Below are positions 9,098 through 16,966 of a stretch of DNA of 64,000 nt, one piece after another (position 1 is the stretch's first letter; each line of letters begins with the position of its first letter). The DNA is from CAWHJN01 sp963829705. Lineage in GTDB: Bacteria; Bacteroidota; Rhodothermia; Rhodothermales; BA12. The translations under genes were made by a program, and so were the position numbers. The stretch covers positions 186,001-250,000 of the forward strand of contig CAWHJN010000004.1 of NCBI GenBank assembly GCA_963829705.1, read 5' to 3'. A model generated the notes under the pieces. The model did not search any database. It was not told the DNA's origin and saw nothing but the letters and a program-made list of their open reading frames with translations.

Positions 9098-11004
9098 TCA
9101 CGCCCGAGTACGTAAAAATCCTCATCATCGAGGACGACGAGGACGACTACTTCATCACGCGCAACCTGCTGGGGCGGGCGGCCTCCATGCAGTGCGAGAC
9201 CGAGTGGGCGCGCACCTACGAAGAAGGGTGGGAGCGGCTCGTCACAGGACACTACGAGGTGTGCCTGGCCGACTACCGACTCGGCGCGCAGAACGGCGTG
9301 GAGCTGCTCCAGCGCGCCACCGACCTGAACGTTCGCACGCCCATCATCCTGCTCACCGGGCAGAACGACCTCGAAGTCGACCTGATGGCGATGGCCTCGG
9401 GCGCGTCGGATTACCTCGTCAAAGGCTCCACCGACGCCCTCGCGCTCGAGCGCTCGATCCGCTACGCCCGCGAGCGCCGCCGCGCCGAGGAGCGCATCCG
9501 CGAGCAGGCCCAGCTACTCGACGAGGCGCGCGACGCCATCTGCGCCTTCACGCTCGACGGAACGCTCACCTACTGCAACAAGAGCACCGAGCGCCTCACC
9601 GGCTACTCGTTCGCCGAGATGGAGGCGAGCCCCAACCTGCCTTTCACCGACGACGACTTCCTGGCGGCGGGCCGCGAGGAAGCCGTGCAAAACGGCGAGT
9701 GGACGGGCGAGCTGACGCTCCAGACGCGCAGCGGGCAGCAGCGCACCGTCGAAAGCCGGTGGACGTACGTGCGCGAGGCGCCGGGCACGAGCGCGTCGCT
9801 GCTCGTCATCTCGACCGACATCACCGAGCGCAAGCTGCTCGAAACGCAGTTCCTGCGTGCGCAGCGCATGGAATCCATCGGGCGGCTCGTCGGCGGCATC
9901 GCGCACGACCTGGGCAACCTGCTCGTGCCCGTCGTGCTGGGCGTCAAGGTGCTCCAGTCGCGCTTGCAGAACGACGAGAAGGCGATGCGTACGCTGACGA
10001 TGATCCAGAAGAGCGCGCAGCGTGGCTCCGACATGGTCAAGCAGGTGCTGGCCTTCGCGCGCGGCGTCGAGGGCGAGCGCGTGGCCATGCGCGTCCACGA
10101 CGTCGTCGAGGAGGTGGGCAAGATCCTGCACGAAACCATCCCTGCCACCATCCAGGTGCGGCTACACGTAGCCGAGGGCCTGCCGGCCGTCGTGGGCGAC
10201 GCTACGCAGCTTCAGCAGGTGCTGATGAACCTGTGCGTCAACGCGCGCGACGCGATGGCGGAAACCGGCGGCACGCTGTCGGTGGAAGTCGATGCGATGA
10301 TGATCGACGAGTCGTACGCGCAGCGCAACTACGAGGCGAGCGCGGGGCCGTACGTCGTCCTCAGCGTCACCGACACGGGCTGCGGCATCCCTCCCGCGCT
10401 CACCGACAAAATCTTCGAGCCCTTTTTCACCACCAAAGCGGTCGAAAAGGGCACCGGCCTGGGCCTCTCGACAGTCTACAGCATCGTCCGCAGCCACGGC
10501 GGCTTCGTGACGGTCTACAGCGAGCTAGGCATCGGGACGACCTTCGGCGTGTACCTACCCGCTCTCGCCTCCCACACTGAGGTGCGTTTGCCGTACGAGG
10601 ACTTGACCGCGCTGGAGCAGGGCACCGGCGAGCGCGTGCTGATCGTGGACGACGAGCCGTTCATCCTCGAAACCGCCCGCGACCTGCTCGAAGAGGCGGG
10701 CTACGATGTGCTGACGGCCTCCAACGGCAGGGAAGCACTCGACTTCTTCACCTCCGGCGCGCCTCCGGTGGACGTGCTGCTCACCGACCTGATGATGCCT
10801 GAGATGGACGGCATTGCGCTGATCCGGCACCTGCGCGAGCGCTATCCGCACCTGCCCGTCGTGGCCGCGAGCGGCATGATGGGCGAGAAGGCGCGCGAGG
10901 TGATCGAAGCCGGAGCCGACACGTTCGTGTCGAAGCCGTTCACGGTGGGGCGGCTGGCCGTGGCGCTGCGCGAAGCCATGCAGCGGCATGCCCCGGTAAA
11001 CTGA
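9094..11004 (+). CDS. Hybrid histidine kinase, REC-PAS-HisKA-HATPase-REC
   Basis: The 636-residue soluble kinase starts with a receiver domain (phosphoacceptor Asp60 in CLADYRLGAQNGVELL), then a PAS domain (about 140-255), an NtrB-like HisKA (His271 in GRLVGGIAHDLGNLL), HATPase_c (TDTGCGIPPALTDKIFEPFF, GTGLGLSTVYSIV) and a C-terminal receiver (Asp565 in LLTDLMMPEMDG). Having receivers at both ends suggests it takes phosphate from the upstream module at the N-terminus and passes it on through the C-terminal one. No DNA-binding or enzymatic output domain exists in the three-gene cluster, so the final target is unknown. Confidence 0.92.
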   Translation: MITPEYVKILIIEDDEDDYFITRNLLGRAASMQCETEWARTYEEGWERLVTGHYEVCLADYRLGAQNGVELLQRATDLNVRTPIILLTGQNDLEVDLMAMASGASDYLVKGSTDALALERSIRYARERRRAEERIREQAQLLDEARDAICAFTLDGTLTYCNKSTERLTGYSFAEMEASPNLPFTDDDFLAAGREEAVQNGEWTGELTLQTRSGQQRTVESRWTYVREAPGTSASLLVISTDITERKLLETQFLRAQRMESIGRLVGGIAHDLGNLLVPVVLGVKVLQSRLQNDEKAMRTLTMIQKSAQRGSDMVKQVLAFARGVEGERVAMRVHDVVEEVGKILHETIPATIQVRLHVAEGLPAVVGDATQLQQVLMNLCVNARDAMAETGGTLSVEVDAMMIDESYAQRNYEASAGPYVVLSVTDTGCGIPPALTDKIFEPFFTTKAVEKGTGLGLSTVYSIVRSHGGFVTVYSELGIGTTFGVYLPALASHTEVRLPYEDLTALEQGTGERVLIVDDEPFILETARDLLEEAGYDVLTASNGREALDFFTSGAPPVDVLLTDLMMPEMDGIALIRHLRERYPHLPVVAASGMMGEKAREVIEAGADTFVSKPFTVGRLAVALREAMQRHAPVN

Positions 11005-11016
11005 CGCGGGTGCTGG

Positions 11017-11045
11017 GTACGCGCTCTGTTCCAGCTACCGCGTAC
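11017..11045. terminator. Hairpin between convergent genes
   Basis: Arms GTACGCG (11017-11023) and CGCGTAC (11039-11045) are exact complements in the 47-bp space between the ends of the hybrid kinase and queC. There is no clear T-tract, so a shared bidirectional terminator is only plausible. Confidence 0.35.
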
Positions 11046-11051
11046 TTGGCT

Positions 11052-11801
11052 CTATTCGCCGCTAGGCGTTTCCGACACCCAGCCTCGGGTGAGGGCTTCT
11101 TCGTAGCCCCGCGCGCGGAGCACGCTCGCCGGGTTGTCGAGCGCGCCGTAGCCCCAGGCGTTCCACGTGGTGCGGTCGCCGTTGTAGTCGGTGTGCGTGT
11201 CGCGCCGCACGGTTTCCAGCACATCCACGCCGCCCACGGTGCCGAGGTCGGCGGCGAGCTTCCACGTCTCGGCCTTGGTGAGGTGCATCAACGGCGTGTG
11301 GATGCGGACGGCGCGGCCCAGCGCGAGCGAGAGGCTCGTTTCGGTGGCATCGACGAAATCGCGTCGGCAGTCCGGGTAGCCACTGTAATCCGTCTCGCAC
11401 ATCCCGCCAACGAGGTCGTGAATGCCGCGCGTGTAGGCGTGGGCGGCGGCGACGCTCAGAAACAGCGCGTTGCGCCCCGGCACGAACGACGCGGGCAGGT
11501 CGGCGTCGAGCGCGTGCGCCGCCGACACGTCGGTGCCGGGCTCTGTCAGCGCGCTGCCCGAGAGCGCGCCCGTCAGGTCGATCACGCGGAAGGGGACGCG
11601 GGCCTTGCGGGCGATGAGGGCGGCCTGCTCCAACTCCACGGCGTGCCGCTGCCCGTAGCGGAAGCCGAGCGCCTCGACGCGCGAGAAGTGCGTCAGCGCC
11701 CAGAACAGGCACGTCGTCGAGTCCTGCCCGCCCGAGAACAGCACCAGCGCCGCGTCGCCCAGCGGACGCTCGCAGGGTGGGATGCCGGGGCTGCCACTCA
11801 C
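11052..11801 (-). CDS. queC: 7-cyano-7-deazaguanine (preQ0) synthase, zinc site degenerate
   Basis: QueC makes preQ0 from 7-carboxy-7-deazaguanine, ammonia and ATP in queuosine synthesis. The 249-residue product has the PP-loop LVLFSGGQDSTTC, the substrate-region motifs FVPGRNALFLSVAAAHAY and GGMCETDYSGYPDCR, and a normal C-terminal fold sequence. I start it at the GTG at 11801, which overlaps the queD stop (GTGA) and leaves only a short N-terminal leader; a longer in-frame start exists. Oddly, the C-terminal Cys4 zinc motif expected in QueC reads Asp205, Ala220, Asn223 and Ser226 with the C-x14-C-x2-C-x2-C spacing kept. Family membership is secure; normal activity is likely but not certain. 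Confidence 0.92.
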   Translation of the reverse strand: MSGSPGIPPCERPLGDAALVLFSGGQDSTTCLFWALTHFSRVEALGFRYGQRHAVELEQAALIARKARVPFRVIDLTGALSGSALTEPGTDVSAAHALDADLPASFVPGRNALFLSVAAAHAYTRGIHDLVGGMCETDYSGYPDCRRDFVDATETSLSLALGRAVRIHTPLMHLTKAETWKLAADLGTVGGVDVLETVRRDTHTDYNGDRTTWNAWGYGALDNPASVLRARGYEEALTRGWVSETPSGE

Positions 11802-12241
11802 GCGACGACCGGCGCTGAGACGCGCTCGGTGTGCTCGGCGTAGCACGTTTCCGTTTCGGCGACGCGCACCGTGACCCTTTCCACCCCGGCCTCGTGCAGC
11901 AACACGCCGGCTTCGCGGGTGAGGAAGGCCGCGGCGTAGGCCGCCACGTTCTCGCTCGTCGAGTCAAAAGGCAGCACGTAGCGCTTCGAGCCGAGGGCGT
12001 CGAGGGCGGCGAGGAGGGCCGCGTCGTCCTCGGCCACGAGCGTCGCGTGGTCCCATGCCTCGATGAGCGGGCGGAGCACTTTTTTGACCTCGTAGAAATC
12101 CACCAGCATCCCGCGGGCGTCGGGGGTGCCCTCCATCTCGACCGTCATCGCGTACGAGTGGCCGTGCAGGTGGCGGCAGTTTCCGCCGTGCCACGGCAGC
12201 CGGTGCGCCGCTTCCCAGCGGAATCGTTTGGCGACTTTCAT
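11798..12241 (-). CDS. queD: 6-carboxy-5,6,7,8-tetrahydropterin synthase
   Basis: QueD converts 7,8-dihydroneopterin triphosphate to 6-carboxytetrahydropterin, the first committed step of preQ0 synthesis. The 147-residue protein has the zinc histidines (WEAAHRL and HLHGHSY), the catalytic Cys of NCRHLHGH, the WDHATLV motif and the terminal ETETCYAEH region typical of the PTPS/QueD family. The ATG at 12241 begins the conserved N-terminus MKVAKRFRWEAAHRL. It is the first gene of a two-gene operon with queC, translationally coupled by GTGA. queF lies about 22 kb away at 34281-34775, and queE was not found in the window. Confidence 0.95.
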   Translation of the reverse strand: MKVAKRFRWEAAHRLPWHGGNCRHLHGHSYAMTVEMEGTPDARGMLVDFYEVKKVLRPLIEAWDHATLVAEDDAALLAALDALGSKRYVLPFDSTSENVAAYAAAFLTREAGVLLHEAGVERVTVRVAETETCYAEHTERVSAPVVA

Positions 12242-12510
12242 GGTGGGTCCGAGAAGGGGTGAGGGTCGAGCGGGAATGAAGCCGAAAGCCGCAAGCGTGC
12301 CCCGGTTCTCCCGGCGAGGCGAGGAGGTCCAATTCGCCAATTCGTCAACGTTCGATTGCGAATGGGAAGCAGTGCAAATGTGCCGCCGGATTTGTCTGTC
12401 CATTAGCCATCAGGAATCACCCGGTGACGAATCAGCCTTTCTCCCCGCTCGAACCTCCACCCGTCCCCAACGTACAGCGCGCTGATTTTCACTTCAGACT
12501 GAAAACGCGC

Positions 12511-14076
12511 ATGGCCTCCTGGATCGACCGGCTCGTCTACCGCGAGGACGCGACGCTCAACACGCGCACGTCGCCCGTACCCGTGGCTGCCGACGCGCCG
12601 CACGCCGTCGTCATCGGAGCGGGGCTGGGGGGGCTGGCGGCGGCCATCCGGCTGGGGGCGCGCGGCTTCCGCGTGACCGTCGTGGACAAGCTCGACCAGG
12701 CCGGGGGGCGGGCGCGGGTATTCCGCGACAATGGCTTCACCTTCGACGGCGGGCCAACGGTGGTGACGGCGCCGTTTCTGTTCGACGAATTGTGGCGGCT
12801 CTGCGGCAAAAACCGCGCGGACGACGTCGAACTGCGCGAGGTGACGCCGTTCTACCGCGTCTACTTCGACGACGGCACGCACTTCGATTACACCGGCGAC
12901 GCCGAGGCCATGAAGCGCGAGATCGCCCGGTTTTCTCCCGAGGACGTGGAAGGCTACGAGCGTTTTTTCGCCCACTCGGCGGACATCTTCAAGGTCGGCT
13001 TCGAGGCGCTGGCGCACGTGCCGTTCAGCCGCATCCGCGACATGGCGCGCATCGTGCCCGCGATGGTCGCGTTGCAGAGCCAGCGGACGGTCTACGGCCT
13101 CGTCTCGAAATACGTCAAGCACGAGAAAATCCGGCAGGTGCTCTCGTTCCACCCGCTCCTCGTGGGCGGCAACCCGTTCAACGTCACGAGCATCTACACG
13201 CTCATCGCGTTTCTCGAGCGCAAGTGGGGCGTGTGGTACGCGATGGGGGGCACCGGCGCGCTCGTGCAGGGAATGGTAGAGCTGATCGACGGGCTCGGCG
13301 GCACGCTGCGGCTGGGCGAGGAGGTGAAGGAAATCACGCTCGACGGACGGCGCGCCACGGGCGTGAAGCTGGCGAGTGGCGAGGAGATCGCGGCAGACCT
13401 CGTCGTCTCGAATGCCGACGTGGCGTGGACGTACAAACACCTCGTCCCGTCGCACGCGCGTTCGCACTGGACGGATAAACGCATCGACAAAACGCGCTAT
13501 TCGATGAGTCTCTTCGTGTGGTACTTCGGAACGGATAAAAAATACCCTGACGTCAAGCACCATTCGATCATCCTTGGACCGCGCTACAAAGAACTCCTCG
13601 AAGACATCTTCGAGCGCAAAGTCCTCGCCGACGATTTCAGTCTCTACCTGCACCGCCCGACGGCCACCGATCCGTCGATGGCGCCCGAGGGCTGCGATGC
13701 GTTCTACGTCCTCTCGCCCGTGCCCCACCTCGACAGCGGCACGGACTGGTCGGCGGAAACCGAGCGCTACCGGCGGGCCATCTCGAAGCACCTGAGCGAG
13801 ACGGTCTTGCCCGGCCTCGAAGATCATCTCGCCGCCTCCGTCACGCTCACGCCGCAGGGCTTTCTGGACGATTATCTGTCGTACAAAGGTGCGGCGTTTT
13901 CCATCGAGCCCGTGCTGACGCAGAGCGCGTACTTCCGCCCGCACAACGCGAGCGAGGACATCGAGCACCTGTATTTCTCCGGCGCGGGCACGCACCCCGG
14001 CGCGGGGATGCCCGGCGTGCTCTCCGCCGCCCGCGTGCTCGACACCGTCGTGCCTGATCCCGAGGCGTTCCGGTAG
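12511..14076 (+). CDS. crtI: Phytoene desaturase (CrtI-type FAD oxidoreductase)
   Basis: CrtI introduces double bonds into phytoene to give lycopene or related carotenoids. The 521-residue protein has the Rossmann FAD motif VVIGAGLGGLAAAIRL, then GGRARVFRDNGFTFDGGPTV, and the C-terminal CrtI signature LYFSGAGTHPGAGMPGV. The middle segment (HPLLVGGNPFNVTSIYTLI, WGVWYAMGGTGALV) is also typical. I start at ATG 12511; a GTG at 12424 would add 29 residues and cannot be excluded. No other carotenoid gene is adjacent. The 269-bp region shared with the divergent queD presumably holds both promoters, though no convincing boxes were found. Confidence 0.92.
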   Translation: MASWIDRLVYREDATLNTRTSPVPVAADAPHAVVIGAGLGGLAAAIRLGARGFRVTVVDKLDQAGGRARVFRDNGFTFDGGPTVVTAPFLFDELWRLCGKNRADDVELREVTPFYRVYFDDGTHFDYTGDAEAMKREIARFSPEDVEGYERFFAHSADIFKVGFEALAHVPFSRIRDMARIVPAMVALQSQRTVYGLVSKYVKHEKIRQVLSFHPLLVGGNPFNVTSIYTLIAFLERKWGVWYAMGGTGALVQGMVELIDGLGGTLRLGEEVKEITLDGRRATGVKLASGEEIAADLVVSNADVAWTYKHLVPSHARSHWTDKRIDKTRYSMSLFVWYFGTDKKYPDVKHHSIILGPRYKELLEDIFERKVLADDFSLYLHRPTATDPSMAPEGCDAFYVLSPVPHLDSGTDWSAETERYRRAISKHLSETVLPGLEDHLAASVTLTPQGFLDDYLSYKGAAFSIEPVLTQSAYFRPHNASEDIEHLYFSGAGTHPGAGMPGVLSAARVLDTVVPDPEAFR

Positions 14077-14146
14077 CAGTGTAACCCTTCTGCGCCTCTG
14101 GAATCCATCCGAGCGGGCGGCGCGTGACAGGTGCACACTGTTTCCT

Positions 14147-14581
14147 ATGGCCATGGAACCCGACCTTCCTTCCAAGAAAGAGCAGATCGTGTCGCTGTAC
14201 CTGAGCGGCATCGAAGACGTGGAAAGCCTCGCGCTGCTGACCGAGGCGCGCCCGTCGTACGTGGGCAGCGTGCTGCGCGACGAAGGGCTGGCCACGAGCT
14301 ACTACGACCTCTACACGTCCACGTCGCAGCCGATGAACGCCTACAGCCGCTTCTTCGCCGGGCGGCTGGGCTTTCGGGACGTGGAGACGGCGCGCGAAAG
14401 CATCGACCTCATCGACAGGCTCTACCAGCAGTTCGGGCGCACCGGCGACCGCGCCGGGCAGCACCACGCGATGCTGATGGCGCTGACGATGTTCAACCGC
14501 GCCCGGTGGACGGACAAGCCCGACGAGGCCGCCGTTTTCCGCCAGTGGCTGCTCGCGCACCTCGACGCCGCCGAGTTGTAG
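14147..14581 (+). CDS. Small hypothetical protein with HTH-like N-terminus
   Basis: The product is 144 residues, without signal peptide or membrane segment. Residues about 10-50 (KKEQIVSLYLSGIEDVESLALLTEARPSYVG, quoted only in part of its span) have the periodicity of a sigma-like or resolvase-like helix-turn-helix, and the remainder is helical with many charged residues (ESIDLIDRLYQQFG). I do not recognise a named family. It sits alone between crtI and a convergent lipoprotein gene. A DNA-binding role is a guess from the N-terminal pattern only. Confidence 0.6.
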   Translation: MAMEPDLPSKKEQIVSLYLSGIEDVESLALLTEARPSYVGSVLRDEGLATSYYDLYTSTSQPMNAYSRFFAGRLGFRDVETARESIDLIDRLYQQFGRTGDRAGQHHAMLMALTMFNRARWTDKPDEAAVFRQWLLAHLDAAEL

Positions 14582-14596
14582 CCCGTCATCTACCAC

Positions 14597-15175
14597 CTAC
14601 TCCGCGTGCGCCACGTCGACGACGATGCGCGGCGGGGCGTCGAGGGTGAGCACCCGAAAAGAGGAGCGTGTCTGCAAACCCGCCGCCCAGCTGACCTGTG
14701 CCTCGAAGTCGCACGTGAGGTGGAGCGAGCGCACGACGGGCAGCGCGAGGTGTCGGTCGCTCCCGTCGACCGTGGGCACGCCCGCCTCGGTGTGCGCGGC
14801 GGTGCCCTCGAACCGCACCGCGAGCGTCGCTTCGCCCTCCACCGCCACCGGCGCGCCCGACCCGCACGCGCGCACGGGGTCGCCTGCTACTTCGACTGCG
14901 TAGGCAGGCAGCGCGCCGTCGAAGGTGAACACGATGCGGTCGTAGCCCTCGTGTGTGCCCGTCTCCACGTCCACCAGTCGCCCCGCCGTAGCTGCCGCTG
15001 CCGGAGCCGACACGCGCCCGGTGTGCCACGCGCCGACCGAGAAGTCGGGTTCGGCGTTTTCCACGCGGCTCAGAGGCGGGGAAGCGGCAGTGGATGCAGG
15101 CGAGGGGTCGCCGGAGCAGGCCGCCAGCGCGACGGCCACGCCCATCAGCGCGAGGTGCAGAAACGTCGGTTGCAT
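14597..15175 (-). CDS. AMIN-like domain lipoprotein
   Basis: A 192-residue predicted lipoprotein: the signal peptide ends in the lipobox VALAACSG, followed by a low-complexity Ser/Pro/Ala linker. Residues about 55-190 fit the AMIN-like beta-sandwich found in envelope lipoproteins, with YDRIVFTFDGALPAYAVE, an extended strand-rich middle and the terminal PPRIVVDVAH. AMIN-type domains commonly bind peptidoglycan or localise envelope proteins; here the role is unknown. The ATG at 15175 was chosen because it starts the signal peptide. It is transcribed divergently from the gene at 15344. Confidence 0.72.
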   Translation of the reverse strand: MQPTFLHLALMGVAVALAACSGDPSPASTAASPPLSRVENAEPDFSVGAWHTGRVSAPAAAATAGRLVDVETGTHEGYDRIVFTFDGALPAYAVEVAGDPVRACGSGAPVAVEGEATLAVRFEGTAAHTEAGVPTVDGSDRHLALPVVRSLHLTCDFEAQVSWAAGLQTRSSFRVLTLDAPPRIVVDVAHAE

Positions 15176-15288
15176 GGCTGGATCAGGAAGGAGGGCTGAT
15201 GCAGGAGCGCGAGCGGCCTGTACCCGCGCTCTCACTCCACGATCCTTCCGCGCCCTTCACTCCGCCCCAGGTTTATTTGATCGTGGCG

Positions 15289-15317
15289 TTGCAGTCCCTG
15301 GAGGCATCGTGTATACT
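15289..15317 (+). promoter_or_regulatory. Strong sigma70-like promoter
   Basis: TTGCAG (15289-15294), a 17-base spacer and TATACT (15312-15317) form a near-consensus promoter; TATACTTG also resembles the Bacteroidota -7 motif TAnnTTTG. Transcription would start near 15324, which argues against translation starts upstream of that point for the next gene. Confidence 0.6.
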
Positions 15318-15343
15318 TGCGCGCCTTGAAAAATCCAGCGCCG

Positions 15344-16897
15344 GTGTTCCGCCTCCTTTTGCTGCTGTTGTTTTGCACCGGGACGGCCTCTGGGCAGCAC
15401 CCCTCGGATCGTCTGGAGGCCCGCTTGGGGCCAACACTCGAACCGGACGAGCAGGCGTATTTCGGCCTGTTCTACACGCTCGACGCGCGGTTTCACACGG
15501 CCACCTTCGCGCCGCAAGGCGACAGCCTCTCCGCCGTGCTCACCCTGCATGAGGGGCCGGTGCTGATGGATTCCACCGTCATCCTGAGCGTCGAAGCGAG
15601 CAATCTGTTGGCGCGGTACGTGGAGGAGTACGAGACGCTGTTTTCGGGCGATGGGCTGGTGCCGCGCCGCCGTGGGTATGCCACGCTGCTGCGCGAGCGC
15701 ATCGCCCGGCCCGCCGATGTCCGCCAGCCGGGCACGCGGGTGCGCGTCGTGCGTCGCGACGGCAGCGTGGCGCGGGGCACGCTGCTGTGGGCCGACACGC
15801 GCAGCCTGGGCATCCACGAGGGGTACGGCGTGTTCGACTGGCACCGCGCGGGCGAGGTGCAGGTGGTGAGCCCGTCGGAGGTGGGACGCATCGAGCTTTC
15901 GGGGTGGCCCGAGGGCGCGGTGCAGGCTGCGCAGGTGGCCACTGCCCTCGCCGTGCAGGCCACGGCTCCGCTGTACGACGGTGCCGAAACGCCCGCGCTG
16001 GACCTGCTGCGCGTGGGCAGCGGGGCTGCCGCCATCGTGCTGCTGGGCGAGCGTCCGCGCAACCGGATCGTGTTGCAGGGGCAGCGGGAGGCGTACGCGG
16101 CGGCGCTGCCGCGCCTCACCGCGTTGAGCCGCTTCCAGACGCTGCGCCCGCCCGAACTCGCCGCCCGCGCCGAACCGCTCGACCCGCCGCCCTTTGCTCC
16201 CGACCCTTTGCCGCGCGTACGCCGGCCGTACGTGTCGGTGATGGTGACGCACGCCTTCGAGGTGCCCATCTCCGACGCCTTCACCGTCGAGGCGCGCTAC
16301 GCAGCGGCGAACCCGCAGGCCGAGAGCGGGGCCAAGCAAACCGAGGTGCGCGCCCGCGCCCGCGCGGCGGGCCTTCACGGCGAGGTGTCCGTCCACGTGC
16401 TGCCGTGGCTGAGCCTGTCGGGCGAGGCGGCGCACCACCGCAGCGCGACGCTCGACCGCGGCAATGACGAGGCCTTCGGTGCGATCACGCTCTACGGCGC
16501 GTCGGTGCGGGCGCGGCGGCGCGTGCAGCGCACCCGCATCGGCGATGCGTGGCTGTCGGCGGGCGTGGGCGCCCGGCACGTCGCGGCATCGATGCGCGGC
16601 ACGTACCTCATCACCGCCGCCGCGCTGGCCGCCGCGCCTGCACCCAACATCTACGACACCTACGCCGCCGACGCGGCGCGGTGGCAACCGGTCTTCCACG
16701 TGGGCTACGACGTGTTTTTCGCCCGGCACGCCTCGGTGTACGTCGAGGGCGACGTGGCCGCGCCGCTCACCTTCACCGTCGAGGCGCGCGAGGCGTCGTT
16801 CTCCAACGCGGCGGGGCGCTACACCGCTTCGATGCCGCGCCACCGCTCGCGCGTGGCCGGGGCGCGCTACCGCCTCGGCCTGCGGCTGCACTTCTGA
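15344..16897 (+). CDS. Unknown secreted barrel-like protein, paralogue A
   Basis: A 517-residue exported protein of no family I recognise. I start at GTG 15344 because it lies downstream of the predicted transcription start and lines up with the signal peptide of the next gene; TTG codons at 15317 and 15326 are alternatives. After the signal peptide comes a motif shared with the neighbour (ARLGPTLEPDEQAYFGLF), a small SH3/Sm-like beta domain (about 130-190, VRVVRRDGSVARGTLLWAD), a hydrophobic Ala-rich stretch (about 200-240), and a strand-rich C-terminal half ending in YRLGLRLHF, as outer-membrane barrels do. It forms a tandem pair with the gene at 16967. Confidence 0.65.
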   Translation: MFRLLLLLLFCTGTASGQHPSDRLEARLGPTLEPDEQAYFGLFYTLDARFHTATFAPQGDSLSAVLTLHEGPVLMDSTVILSVEASNLLARYVEEYETLFSGDGLVPRRRGYATLLRERIARPADVRQPGTRVRVVRRDGSVARGTLLWADTRSLGIHEGYGVFDWHRAGEVQVVSPSEVGRIELSGWPEGAVQAAQVATALAVQATAPLYDGAETPALDLLRVGSGAAAIVLLGERPRNRIVLQGQREAYAAALPRLTALSRFQTLRPPELAARAEPLDPPPFAPDPLPRVRRPYVSVMVTHAFEVPISDAFTVEARYAAANPQAESGAKQTEVRARARAAGLHGEVSVHVLPWLSLSGEAAHHRSATLDRGNDEAFGAITLYGASVRARRRVQRTRIGDAWLSAGVGARHVAASMRGTYLITAAALAAAPAPNIYDTYAADAARWQPVFHVGYDVFFARHASVYVEGDVAAPLTFTVEAREASFSNAAGRYTASMPRHRSRVAGARYRLGLRLHF

Positions 16898-16966
16898 TTG
16901 GTTGTCGGTCATTCGTCCTTTGCCGGTTTCTCGCCCGGTCACGTACCCCTCCCTCTTTACTCATCC

